Assembly: GCA_001695595.3 (NCBI GenBank)
Contig: MBPM02000005.1
Coordinates: 1,240,001 to 1,304,000, forward strand
Direction: 5' to 3'
Source: Plasmopara viticola
Lineage: Eukaryota > Oomycota > Peronosporomycetes > Peronosporales > Peronosporaceae
Length of the DNA: 64,000 bases
Of this stretch, positions 8,413-18,478 are shown one piece after another (positions within the stretch are counted from its first letter, which is position 1; each line of letters starts with the position of its first letter). The notes beneath the pieces are model-generated. The model had not been told where the DNA came from, searched no databases, and saw only the letters and a list, made by a program, of their open reading frames with translations. The translations under genes and the position numbers were made by a program.

Positions 8413-10310
8413 TCATCTCCCCGATATTTAATAGCTCCTACTTCAACGCATCAAATGACTACTTCACTATTTCCACAGGCGATCAACGACACTTGCGAAT
8501 TGGTGGGAGGCGGGTCATTCTCGACACTTAGATTTGCTGGTAATATTGATTGCGGCTCTCTGACTATTAAAACTATCCGCCCTTACTTACGTATCTGGCA
8601 TACCACCTGGAACTACAACAGCGAGCAAAGCATTAGTCGTTGATACGAGCAAAAATATTACTAGTATCAATAGTATTTCAGCAACTGCTGTTACTGGAAC
8701 TTCAAACCGCGGCTCAACCGAACATCACGTCTCTTGGAACACTTACATCTCTCACAGCAACATCAATTACAGGGAGTCTTCAAACCGCTGCTCAGCCTAA
8801 TATTATAACCCTCGGGACACTCACGTCTTCTACATCAACGAAAAATGTATCCTGTCTAAACGGGTCTTATGTAGCTACAACTTATCAAAATAAAATCACT
8901 TCATCAACGTTATATCAACGTTAAACAAACGCACTCACAACGTCTATGGTCACTGATTTAGCTAAGAGCAATGTGATTCCTAAATTTGGCACACAATCAA
9001 ATCACTTTTTCAGATTCCAAACCAACAATACGATTTGCGGGTACATCGATACGGCAAGCAATTGGAACATTGGTTCTTAATCGGCGCCAACTGGATTGTA
9101 CAAATTGGAGTCAGCAGGTGCAAATTTTGAAACTTTGTTCGTAGGAGGGGTGAGTGTTGCTAGTAGCTCGGATATCTCATACCTCACTGGTATAACGCCT
9201 GGAACCGCATCGGTAGCTCGTCAAATATTGCTGGCATCACTTCACTCAACGCATCGACATTGACAACTGCTAATCTCAATTTAAATGGAATTGCTATGAC
9301 TGCTGATCAAATGAACTCAACTATAATGATTTAACGACTCTTGGAACGTTTCAGGCCTCTGAAGCAATGACATTAGACAGTACTATGGTAGGTTTGATGC
9401 CTCTGGGAACGTTGTACACAAATTGTTTGCGTTTTTACGGAAATACAGCAAATCGTGAGACCATGAACATTTTACGAGCATCTGATATGAACAAATTGGT
9501 CATTGCATCAAGGACTACATCAGCATCAAATAACAAAACGTATCGGGTGTCAAATTTAATATCAACTGATAATCCAAGTTCAATTGTCGGTGGTGTTTCA
9601 GCTACAAGCGCCGATTCAATCAATATCAATTGGATTGATAAACTAAGTGTTGGTTTTACGCCTCAGACGCAAAGGTTCTGTTTCAATCTTGGAAATGTTC
9701 AGCCATACAGCGGTTACCTCATACATACACTCTTGCTACATCTGCGGATGCTTTTTGCATCAATCCTTCCGAATCATCGCTCACGCCATCAAGTGGTTGT
9801 CTTTATCTTGTTTCGGATACTATTATTAAATGATGTTCAATACCGATACGCCATATAGTAAGTGGCTCGTTTGGAACTGCACCTCTGACGCTTAATTCTA
9901 GTAATATTTATATGAAAGCTTCTAATGCACTTAATGATGGATCTACCAGCTTTGATATGCCGATTTTCATGAAATCATCTAACGCATCACCAATTGGCTT
10001 TGGATTACAATTGAGCAATGCAACAAATGCGAACTCCACTAATAGTGCGTACTTGGAACGACCACTGGCAATGATTTGGTTTGATGACCACAAATACACG
10101 AAGACTTACAATAACTTCGGCTGTAGAGTCGGTATCGGAATCGCATCACCAGCTGCAATATTAGATGTTTCAGTCGGATCAGGCGTTGCCTATTTTCTCA
10201 AATCGGGTGGTCTTGTTTCAACTATTGGACCGTTGTCATCAACTGCTGTATTTATTAAAGCTTCTAGTGCAATGTTAGCTGGCGCGGGCTTCTACACAGC
10301 ATCTAATTAA
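8391..10310 (+). pseudogene. Viral fibre / host-attachment-type protein with TLQTAAQPNI repeats
   Basis: Starting from an ATG at 8391 (MSSLPPPIISPIFNSSYFN), the plus strand reads, in shifting frames, as a long serine/threonine/asparagine-rich beta-type protein. Two copies of the repeat LQTAAQPNITSLGTLTSLT lie at about 8700-8830, preceded by a SINSISATAVTG segment. This repeat family is known from fibre-like proteins of large algal and protist viruses and some phages. Longer open pieces follow at 9367-9858 and 9912-10310; the last ends in a GIGIASPAAILDVS segment like the base of trimeric tail fibres, then a natural-looking TAA. If intact it would exceed 600 residues. It probably formed a surface fibre for host recognition. 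At least four frame changes break it. Its start overlaps the divergent ATPase start by about 20 bp. Confidence 0.7.
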
Positions 10311-10702
10311 CGAATAAAAAAATATATTGAATCAATTAAGGAATCTGTTGGAAATTCCATCATGGATCTAGCCATTATAAAAATTAAAAAGATGATGTGC
10401 CGCTACAAATTGGATACATGCTATCACGCTTGTTTTAGGATCTATTCCTAGTTTTAATGATAGGGAGAGATTGGATGTCGAAGACAATTCCGTGGATCTA
10501 AAAGATGTCATGTCCAGTATTATTTATTCAAAAATGGGCGTCCTACTTCACGTAGCATTAAAGAAACAGCAAAAAGAGAATTTCGAGCTCCAAAATGAGA
10601 TATCTAAGATTACTGGGGTCCTTCTTATAGTTTAACCAAAAAAGTGCTTTAACGAATATAAACAAGGAATTCCTCCAGCCAACCTTCTAATTCTGCTTTG
10701 TT
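10311..10702 (+). other. Viral spacer with an unidentified coding scrap
   Basis: A plus-strand open piece of about 60 residues (10441-10635) has a charged, helix-forming look (KKQQKENFELQNEISKITG) suggestive of a coiled coil. No family recognised. The rest is AT-rich spacer. Confidence 0.35.
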
Positions 10703-11560
10703 TTAATTCATTGCGTGCTTTAACAATTGAGCTTTCTTTTGAGGTTTTGGAGCATTGTGTACTAATATCGTTTGCCTTCTCGTAGATTTATTGCGTCCTA
10801 AAATCTTTGTCCAATCTCTATATACAGTTTTTGTACAGACTGTTGTATTCCGCGATATCTTTAGTATATACTTTTTGTATGCCAGCATTCAAACTGCGTA
10901 TTCTTTTTTCTTCATCATCCTCGCCGCTATTCTCTTGCTTCTATTCTTTGTCATCCGACTGTTGAAATAATTTACGATTAAGCGAGGGATCTTCTCCAGC
11001 TTCCTTAGCAGCTCATTTAGCAACTCGTTTGTCGGTAGGTGGAGTATCAGGCGAAGTATCAATTCGTTTTCGTTTCTCTAGAAGCATTTGTGATTCTTTC
11101 GTGATCTCATCAGCGAAATCCTCGGCCATTTTCTGACGTCGCCGATTTGAAACCTGCTTCCTATAATCTTTTTGTTAAGATACTTCCAAACGGGGTCATC
11201 CACCACCTCTTTCGGAGATTTTTTTCCTTTACCGTATTTTCGATGATTGACGCCCTTTTGGGCAGCATTCCTTGCATCTTTAATTTTTTTCGTAAGCCTC
11301 TTGTGATGCAGAGGGCTGTTCAGTGTCAGTCGATTCTGGGGTGTAGGTACACTTCGTTTTGGAAGTTTATGGCCTATATCTTCTACTGATGTACCTATCT
11401 CAGGAAGACTTCTAGGACCTTTAATATGTTTTTTTGGAACTTGATCATAAAACTCAAGATTCTGAGCCGTTACTGCTGAAACAAAGTTGATAGCGAATCT
11501 ACAGATGCATCATCCAAATTCTCTTTTTCAGTGAGAGCTTGCAACTTCTTACCTCAAACA
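10703..11560 (-). pseudogene. Basic protein remnant between fibre and capsid genes
   Basis: On the minus strand, consecutive scraps in different frames are strongly basic: KRSVPTPQNRLTLNSP and KKIKDARNAAQKG at about 11270-11350, HRKYGKGKKSPKEVV at about 11210-11250, RKRIDTSPDTPPTDKRVAK at about 11010-11075, and a lysine-rich end at 10703-10888. The neighbours and orientation (downstream of the major capsid gene, same strand) suggest a capsid-internal or DNA-condensing protein, but no family is recognised. Multiple stops and frameshifts are present. Confidence 0.4.
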
Positions 11561-13283
11561 AAGTCGCTACTACGCGGCTCTTTATCTAATGTTAGACTGG
11601 ACCTTGCGATACCGTTCCCATAGCCGTATCAACGCTTGCAACAACTTCATGCAATACATGGTGTTAGATCGTTAGAGCGTAATTATAGTTGGACGTGCCG
11701 GACACGGTAATACTTTTTCTAGCGCCATCTTGACTTGGAAGACGACGACCAGTATCAACAGCTACAAATCGATACAAGGATTCCCATTGACGCTGAGATA
11801 GCAAACCAGCCGAGGCAATATCACCAAGACCATCATCAACACCCGATTTTGACATTTATGCAAGAACAAATCATATCCGAAACTCACAGGGCTGATCCAA
11901 ATAGGCACGTTCCCTTCCGTGATTTGAAGATTTTTCAATGAAGCAATTGGACTCGTTGTAGCTGGAACGGTCGAAGATTTACTACGCAACGGATTGATCG
12001 CCACAGTAGCACCTGCGGTTGGATTGGAAATAACAAGTTGTACAATCAAACATTTTGGGTTAGCACTGCCATTAGACACAGTCCAAGTAAAGGAAGCCCC
12101 TGGAGCAACAGTGAATTTATTCGCAATTCGTTTAAAGTAGCGAAATGTATCTTCTGAGCCAACGCATGATCAGCACTTGGATTAGAACTTTACGTAGGGA
12201 CTAGAAGACCAGAAAACAGTTGCGATAGAGTGATACCAGTTCCAGCAGTGGGAGTGCCATTGACGTCGGCTGTAATCGTAAGAGTTATAGCGGAATCAGG
12301 GAGTGCAAGGCCACCGGCCAAAGCAGTTGTTGTTGCACCGCTACTTAAAGTTCAAAGAGCAAGACAAGAATTGCCAAAGTTCCTATTATTGTTCAAACTG
12401 GCAATTGTAGCAGGTACAACAACGCCCGCAACACCAGTCGTAATCAACTTAGCAGATAAACTGTTGTAATTGAGGTAGATGAGCTCACGAGTATTCTTCT
12501 GCGTTCGGCATTTCTTGAAATTGTCAGAGAGATTCCTCAATTTAATGCATGCAATGTAATGCGCGGCGTAAATTGACGAACCAGCGTCAACGGCACCAGC
12601 AGGAGCCACATAAACTTGAGGCTTTGATACGGCTTGAAGATTTGCACTACCTCCCATCGAATGAAAGTTTCGAGCTTTGTTGATCAAGAGCAGTAAAGAG
12701 CGAATGCTCAACGGCTCCACGGTTTGAGTAGATGTTAGCCAATCCAAACTCACCGATACTATTAGTAGCGGTTATAAACGACGAAGTAGCCAAATTGTCG
12801 AAGATTGTGCCGATCCGCTAGACCCTGGAACCGCTGAAGTGGAATATGCATCCAATACAAAGTTGCTAGTTGGACCCTGTTTGGCATAGGGTGAGAGCCT
12901 TGAAGGTCGTATTCAAAATTTCATGGACTTGATTCGTTTGGACAGTGTTCTATCAATTACAACTTAAACACTGTCAATGAGCTGCCATGCTTCGGCTTTA
13001 GAAACCAATTGATCAAGAGTGCATGCAGCAGTTGGAGTAATTGAGCCAGAGCCACCGTTAAGAATCTGAAGCTTTACTGGTAGCTCGATTACAGCTTCTT
13101 CCCAATTTACGAAAGCAGCTTGCGAAGAGATGGTTGAGAGATTAAATTGGATTTGTCCGGCGTATTGACCAGTGTTAGATGTGGAATCCTGAATTTAGGT
13201 CTATTTTTATCCTCAGAAAGCGTCTCAGATGAAATTGCTTCGACGGAGTGTTCGAAAGCGGAAATGTCAGAAGCGGAAGACAT
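11560..13283 (-). pseudogene. Major capsid protein (double jelly roll type) of the viral element
   Basis: Reading the minus strand from an ATG at 13283 (MSSASDISAFEHSVEA), the early part has the pattern GQIQFNLSTIS..AAFVNWEEAVIELP, the conserved start of the first jelly roll in Polinton and virophage major capsid proteins. Middle parts lie at 12352-12753 (including NFHSMGGSANLQ) and 12000-12350. The C-terminal part is seen at 11664-12079: SLKNLQITEGNVPIW, then FGYDLF, LSQRQWESLYRFVAVDTGRR and ITVSGTSNYNYALTI. This order of elements (capsid 'Nl.i..g..i', then 'ye.f...vD....') fits the second jelly roll. Total length of about 570 codons is right for the family. At least five frame changes and stops are present. 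The protein forms the trimeric capsomers of the icosahedral shell. The call rests on pattern likeness; structure prediction would settle it. Confidence 0.65.
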
Positions 13284-13341
13284 AATTTATGCGGTTATAT
13301 TGATCACTGATATATTTTTCTCCCAACCCAAATAAAGCATT

Positions 13342-13829
13342 ATGAGTGAAATTTTTTTTGACAAGAACAACCAATAACCAACTCATGAAACTTGCTAATT
13401 CACTTAGAGTCAAAGTAGATCAATCTGATTTCAAGCAAAACATGGATACAAGCAAAGACTATTGTATTTTAAACATGGGCAATCCGGTGCTCTCTAGAAC
13501 GCATTGGATCGCAGTCTCTAATAAAGATTGGTCTTATTTTGACCCACTTAGTCTTTCACGACCTCGTGTGATTCCATCTAATTACAACTATCACGAAGTA
13601 GATATCCAAGATCCACGCTTTGACCATTGCGGTGGTTATAGCGTCTTGTGGCTCTACTATCTGCAACATAATCAATTAGATAAATTCTACAGGCACAAAA
13701 TCGTAGATAACATGCGCAATTGGATGATATCGAGTATACCGACGAGCAAGAGCTGATCCCTGATCATATCGATGATGACTACTTCTCATTGCCTGAAACG
13801 CCGAAGGAAAAGTTTTGCAGTCGAGAATA
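13342..13829 (+). pseudogene. Adenovirus-type cysteine protease (maturation protease) of the viral element
   Basis: The ATG at 13342 (MSEIFFDKNN) is followed by a frameshift in a run of eight T and then by a long open piece at 13346-13756. This shows the catalytic histidine in THWIAV, the acidic partner in YFDPLS, the oxyanion glutamine in DIQDPRF and the nucleophile in DHCGGYSVLWLYYL, in the right order and spacing for the adenain/Ulp1-like protease family found in Polintons, virophages and adenoviruses. Near 13720 the reading shifts and the acidic end ELIPDHIDDDYFSLPETP runs to a stop at about 13829. The enzyme cleaves capsid precursors during assembly. It is the best preserved gene of the element, with all active-site residues in place but two frameshifts. 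A further 40-codon readable stretch (13840-13938) before the right repeat is unidentified. Confidence 0.82.
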
Positions 13830-13937
13830 ACACTGCAGGACTATCAACGCATCACCAAAAATTATTCTCCGACCAAAGCTCACATGATCGAAGTTCCAAC
13901 ACTCGCGCAGATACAAGCAAAGTATCAGCGGAAAAAT

Positions 13938-14090
13938 GATCATCGTCATTTTTCTATCATGTCACATCCTGCATGTTGCATGAACCAGTCACAATGAGTG
14001 TATCGTTCATGCCACATCGTCCGCCATCTTCGCATTTAAGAGCATCTAGCGTACCCCTAGACACCCTCAGAGATGGCGATGATGTAGTAC
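13938..14090 (-). repeat. Right terminal inverted repeat of the viral element
   Basis: The reverse complement of this stretch matches 45-136 and then, without a gap, 1386-1445 of the left end. Likeness ends abruptly after GATGATGTAGTAC at 14090, taken as the right end of the element. The host start codon of the palmitoyltransferase gene is only 162 bp further on. Confidence 0.85.
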
Positions 14091-14227
14091 AAAATTATGT
14101 CAGCCCTTGTGCACAATTGAGTTCATTATTGGCACAATGCTCCGACAAAGTGCGATTGTTTGATTTGATATTTGTTCCTACCAGGTACGATACGACTGAA
14201 AAAAAGGGAGATCCCCATAATTGCGCA

Positions 14228-14247
14228 ACTACCATTTTCATTTTTGT
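14228..14247 (+). promoter_or_regulatory. Oomycete Inr/FPR-like core promoter of the DHHC gene
   Basis: CTACCATTTTCATTTTTGTT lies just before the ATG at 14252. CCATTTT resembles the oomycete initiator YCAYTYY and the adjacent CATTTTTGT resembles the flanking promoter region CAWTTTNYY, in the usual side-by-side order. It would give a very short leader of about 20 nt. It lies outside the viral element, so the insertion left the core promoter intact but replaced what is upstream. Confidence 0.5.
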
Positions 14248-14251
14248 TAAA

Positions 14252-16115
14252 ATGGGTGAAGAAGTGGTCGTGGACTTGTCTTCGCTAATCCCGTCGCCTT
14301 CGACCCCACCTCTCGGTTCCTCCTCCACACGCTGTTCCTCCTCCTCATTCTCTCCTGCACCTCACGTATCTCTCTCCGTTCCTGACTCCTCAATCGTTGC
14401 GTCCCAGCATGGTCATAGCCACGGCCATCACTCCACATGCCACCATTCTCATCTTGACAAGCCGCCCGAAGAGCAAGTTCCTCTTACCCCATTAGAGGAA
14501 ATGTATGCTTGTACTAGACGCAACGATCTGGCGCACTTGATGCAGCTTGTGGCACAATACGGCGACGAGTTAGCACGTGAGCAACGAGACCCACAAGGCC
14601 ATACACTGGCACACTGGGCAGCGCAAAAAGCGAGTGGCGAGTTGCTCATCTATTTACATTCAATCGGAGTTCCTATAAACGCGCCTAGTGCCGATACAAA
14701 GGTCCAATTGCATCCCATCCACTGGGCGTGTGCTGCAGGCAACTTGAGTGCGCTGCGTACCCTCATACTCAAGCTCGGCGTGGACGTCAATACTTGTGAC
14801 GCTAAGAAACACCGTTCGCCACTATTGGTGGCGGCTCAGCACGGCCATCCCCTCTTGGTCCTGTTTTGTGTACGCAATGGAGCGGACGTAACCCTCGTGG
14901 ACGTGGACGGCGACACGGCGGTCCACTGGGCCGCGTACAAAGGAGCGACGGAGATTGTGGCTGTCTTTCAGTACTTGCAAGTGAGTGTGGATGCCCCCGA
15001 TCATTTTGGACAAACACCTTTGCACCTCGCGGCCATGCGAGGCGCTCTTGAGACGGTACAGTACCTCGTCGAGACGTTGGAGGCCAATGTTCAGGCACTG
15101 GATGCGAAACGACGGACACCACGCGAGTTAGCGCACTTGAAACGGTTTCACCCCGTTGTGCGGTATCTACGGCAGCGAGAGTTGCGGGAAGCGGCGTGGA
15201 ACGTGGCGGCATTGACGTGGTGGTGCAAAGCGGACAGTCGCGCGCCGTACCACTTTACAGTGGGCAATGCCCTCGTCGTCTCGCTCGTGTACCTATGGGT
15301 GGTGTTTCCCCTGATGCCCGATCGACGCAATGTCATGGTGCCCCATTTCGCGTGGAATGCAGTGACGTGGTTTTTCTTCTATAGGATTGTCTCGACCAAG
15401 CCAGGGAGTGTCCCCGCGGACAATCTCAAGTATGGAAGCGAGTACGAGAAGGTGATTGAGGCCTTACTCGACGGCGAGGACGAGGACGACGAGAGTGGAC
15501 AGAGTGCCACGATTCGTACCCAACGCGAGTGGACGGCGCGTCCTCTGTGCCACACGTGCCATATCCAACGTCCTCCGCGTTCCAAGCACTGCCGTATTTG
15601 TAAAACATGTGTACCCGTGTTTGACCACCAGTAGGGTATATTTTGTCTACGCAAATCACCTTGGTTGTAAACTCACATGTCGTGTGTGCTGAAGTTGCCC
15701 GTTTGTAGACAATTGCGTTGGCCGCGACAACTACGCGGCGTTTTTGGTCTTTGTGACGTTTTTAGCCATTGATTTAGTCGGGATGGAATACGTGCTCTCC
15801 TTGTTGTGGCGATACCACCATGCCGTACGCTTTTACGCTGTCATTGGCATGATTTACCTCGGCCTCTTGCTTTTACCGGTTCTTGAACTCACGGGCTTCC
15901 ACCTGTACCTCTTGCTTCGCAATCGTACGACCAATGAGGTGCTCAACGCCTCTCGCTACCGTGTCCAGCGTCGGACAGAAGTGCTTTCGTACGACCGCGG
16001 CGTCATTCGTAATGTAAGCGAGCGGTGTTTGGGTCTCCGGGACCCACTTGACGTGGACGCGTCGGACGAGAACGTTAAGTTGCTCGATGACCAGCTCGCG
16101 TTAAATCCTGTATAG
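14252..16115 (+). CDS. Ankyrin-repeat DHHC protein S-palmitoyltransferase
   Basis: A two-exon gene: exon 1 14252-15630, a 64 bp intron 15631-15694 (GTAGGG...GAAG), exon 2 15695-16115; 599 residues. It attaches palmitate to cysteines of target proteins through a DHHC acyl-enzyme, normally at Golgi or endosomal membranes. A Ser/His-rich N-terminus (GHSHGHHSTCHHSH) is followed by five or so ankyrin repeats (about 85-330; e.g. DGDTAVHWAAYKG and GQTPLHLAAMRG). Two membrane segments come next (about 345-365 and 375-395), then an acidic loop (DGEDEDDESG), the zinc-binding CRD with CHTCHIQRPPRSKHCRIC and, after splicing, DHHCPFVDNCVG. Two more membrane segments and the TTxE motif (TTNE) follow. The layout is that of Akr1/HIP14-type enzymes. 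The ATG at 14252 is chosen because the longer open frame upstream runs back into the viral repeat. It converges on the M13 peptidase gene with 77 bp between stops. Confidence 0.9.
15631..15694 (+). other. Intron splitting the DHHC codon for His
   Basis: Exon 1 ends ...GACCACCA and exon 2 begins TTGCCCG, so splicing after base 2 of the codon gives Asp-His-His-Cys-Pro. Without splicing the frame meets a TAG at once. GT and AG borders are present and the length, 64 bp, is normal for oomycetes. Confidence 0.85.
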
Positions 16116-16192
16116 AGAAAATGGTACAAGTGTTTAAACATGTTTCTTTTTTTATTGCAATACCCCTTAAACCATTTGTCATTTTCAAATTT

Positions 16193-18478
16193 CTACCAGA
16201 GCTGACACTTTGTCGTGGGATTCATAGGAGAATTGGCAGCGCACGAAAACGCTGCCGCAAACTCGTGCGAGTTGCTTGCCACGCCATTGACTCGCCATCG
16301 GCCAGGTGTATGAGGATCCGATGCCAAGCGTTCCGTCATACTACCATCCCGTGATTTCGCACAAAATGTTTGGGCAAACGAAAGGAAAAAGAGGCGATCC
16401 GCTGCCATGGCCGACACGTTACTATTGTCATTCGTCTCATTCGCTCTTGCTTGGTAGTCGTGGTAGGCTGCAAACGCGAGCTTCACACCGCCATTGTCGG
16501 CTAGGTTTTCACTCAACGTATAGTTGCCATTGACGTACCCCACCACCTTGTCTTTTTCGAAATCACTGGGTACATGGTACCGATTGTACTGTGCCACAAG
16601 ACAATCGGTCCGGTTCGTAAATTCCTCGGAAGTGGTACGACTCCACCAATCATTGAGATTGCCATCGCCATCGAAATACCGGCCATGGGCATCAAAGCCA
16701 TGGGTCAATTCGTGGCCAATGATAGTGCCAATGGAGCCAAAATTCCGCGCGACGTGGTACGTTCGAGAAAAGAAGGGAGGTTGTAAAATGCCAGCCGGAA
16801 AGACGATTTGATTCGCACTGGACTGGTAGTACGCATTCGCCGCGGCACCCGTCATGGCCCACATCGTTCGATCCACACGCGTGCCAAGTTTTGCGACTGC
16901 TTCGTCAAATTCGTAGTCGTCAAGGACCTGCATATTGGCCGCGAGCGACGCTTCGGCGTGCAAGGTGAATGGAAAGTGTTTCTTGTGCGTCGAGTGGCCA
17001 ATGAGGTTGGTCATTTGGTCGAGTTTCAAGATTGCTGCTCGTCGAGTCGGATCGTCGAGCCAATCGAGATGGCGGAGCTGGTGGTGCAAAGTCGCTTGGA
17101 GTGCCGTCACGAGAGCCGTGGCAAGGTCCAAACTTGCTTTGTCAAACCGCACGAGCGCATAATACTTGCCCACGAGGTCTGGAAAACTTTCGGTTACGAT
17201 CCCAAGACAGAACTTCCATCGTGCTGGCAGCGTCTTTTGCCCACGTAAAGTCATGGCAAACGTGAATTTGGCCGTGACGTACGATGCACTGAGCGTCATG
17301 GCGTGGTAACTAATGTACTGATATAACAACGTGGCTTGCAACGTGGCCAGAGGTACCGACGGGCTTGTGACCAACGTTTCAGCTTGGTCGAAAAAGACGG
17401 GGGTAGTGACAATGACGTCCGTCTGATTGGCCAACAAGTCTGCGAGTAACCCCGTCCCGTTGAGAAACGCAGCGATGAGAAACGGGTACAAGTCGGCGGC
17501 GTGGGCGAGCTTCATGCGGTTGTACGTTTTTTGGGGATCTTGGAGCTGTTCTTTCGGTACAAAGAGTGCTGCAAGTTGCTGTTGCAAGCCAATGACTGCC
17601 TGTGCTTGCGTCGTTGCCAAGGTCGTGTTGAAACCTACGAGACGGAATAACGTGGTCATGTACGTCTGAAAGGCATCGTGGACCGTGGCAAATTTGGTCG
17701 CGTTCAAGTAGTACTCGGGATCTGGCAACGAGAGGCCCGTTTGCGAAGCATAGAGCGCATAGACGGTCGCATCTTTGGCATCGGCCGCGATGCTAAAGGC
17801 CGAGAAGAAACTCGGACCCGTTCGAGAGATCTTGCCGGCTAATTGCAACAACTCGGTCTTGCTTGTTGTCGCGGTAATTTGCCGTAACGTGGGTGCCAAG
17901 ACCTCGAACGCCGCTGCATCTGCTGCTGCCGAGCTCTCGTTGCTATAGTTCATACACGAATCGTACAATTCGCTCACGAGGGGCCAATTCTGGGCCATGA
18001 GCTGCTTTAAAACCGCTTGGTTCTCATCGTGTACCGTTGTAAACGACAATGCAAAAGTGGATTTATCATCGGGAATTTCCACGTTGTCGAGCCACGCGCC
18101 ACAGCTAAAGTCGTAGAAATCAACGCACGGGTCAATGTGGTGGTTCATGTGGACCACCATATCGGGTGGCAACGAGTCGAGCCACTCGGGGCCTTCTGCC
18201 GTCGCAACGGGCGAGTTGAATCGAGTGTGCCGTAACCCTCCTCGTACGACCAGAATGACGACGAGAAGAAACAGGGCACCGAGACCAGTGACTGCCCAGG
18301 GCGCCACGGGTTTCTGGAGCAAGAACGGCGTTGGTGGCACTTGACTCGACGACTCGTCCTCGCCAGTCGCTAAGAGCTGCTCGTCGTCGTCCTGCTGCGT
18401 TGAGAGCGCGTCGTCGTCAGTCATGGCATTGTCGTGGTCGTGGACTTTGATCCATTTCGAGCCTGTCAAGCGCTCCAT
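16193..18478 (-). CDS. M13 family (neprilysin/endothelin-converting type) zinc metallopeptidase
   Basis: A single open frame of 761 residues. It is a type II membrane ectopeptidase that would cut short peptides outside the cell or in secretory compartments. The cytosolic N-terminus (1-60) is acidic and is followed by one membrane anchor (about 61-80, LGALFLLVVILVV). The M13 N-terminal domain runs to about 500 with CVDFYDFSCGAWL near its start and several N-glycosylation sequons. The catalytic domain has NAYYQSSANQIVFPAGIL, the zinc site HELTH at 589-593 and the third ligand in ENLADNGG (E657). The ending CQLW corresponds to the C-x-x-W end typical of the family. All key residues are present, so it looks functional. 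Length fits the family (700-770). It is convergent with the palmitoyltransferase gene. Confidence 0.93.
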   Translation of the reverse strand: MERLTGSKWIKVHDHDNAMTDDDALSTQQDDDEQLLATGEDESSSQVPPTPFLLQKPVAPWAVTGLGALFLLVVILVVRGGLRHTRFNSPVATAEGPEWLDSLPPDMVVHMNHHIDPCVDFYDFSCGAWLDNVEIPDDKSTFALSFTTVHDENQAVLKQLMAQNWPLVSELYDSCMNYSNESSAAADAAAFEVLAPTLRQITATTSKTELLQLAGKISRTGPSFFSAFSIAADAKDATVYALYASQTGLSLPDPEYYLNATKFATVHDAFQTYMTTLFRLVGFNTTLATTQAQAVIGLQQQLAALFVPKEQLQDPQKTYNRMKLAHAADLYPFLIAAFLNGTGLLADLLANQTDVIVTTPVFFDQAETLVTSPSVPLATLQATLLYQYISYHAMTLSASYVTAKFTFAMTLRGQKTLPARWKFCLGIVTESFPDLVGKYYALVRFDKASLDLATALVTALQATLHHQLRHLDWLDDPTRRAAILKLDQMTNLIGHSTHKKHFPFTLHAEASLAANMQVLDDYEFDEAVAKLGTRVDRTMWAMTGAAANAYYQSSANQIVFPAGILQPPFFSRTYHVARNFGSIGTIIGHELTHGFDAHGRYFDGDGNLNDWWSRTTSEEFTNRTDCLVAQYNRYHVPSDFEKDKVVGYVNGNYTLSENLADNGGVKLAFAAYHDYQARANETNDNSNVSAMAADRLFFLSFAQTFCAKSRDGSMTERLASDPHTPGRWRVNGVASNSHEFAAAFSCAANSPMNPTTKCQLW

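Larger units (their letters stand above)
45..14090. mobile_element. Decayed endogenous Polinton-like virus / virophage-class element
   Basis: A 14 kb block bounded by inverted repeats (left 45-136 continued at 1386-1445, right 13938-14090). Inside it, in order, are remnants of an SF3 helicase (+), a small Polinton-type protein (-), a tyrosine recombinase (+), a minor capsid protein (+), a packaging ATPase (-), a fibre protein (+), a basic protein (-), a major capsid protein (-) and an adenovirus-type protease (+). This module of ATPase, protease and two capsid proteins is the known morphogenesis set of Polintons, Polinton-like viruses and virophages. The helicase plus tyrosine recombinase, with no protein-primed DNA polymerase or retroviral-type integrase seen, argues for the Polinton-like virus or virophage side rather than a classical Maverick. 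Every gene is broken. Without the two later insertions (137-1385 and the SINE) the element would be about 12.5 kb. The DNA is visibly more AT-rich than the host genes to its right. The exact virus group is inference. Confidence 0.82.

Noticed and set aside
45..14090. Classical Maverick/Polinton
   Set aside because: No RVE integrase or protein-primed polymerase remnants were recognised, and a tyrosine recombinase and SF3 helicase are present. Not fully excluded because of decay.
13973..14251. An N-terminal extension of the palmitoyltransferase from 13973
   Set aside because: The open frame upstream of 14252 runs into the viral inverted repeat, and the core promoter at 14228-14247 lies inside it.
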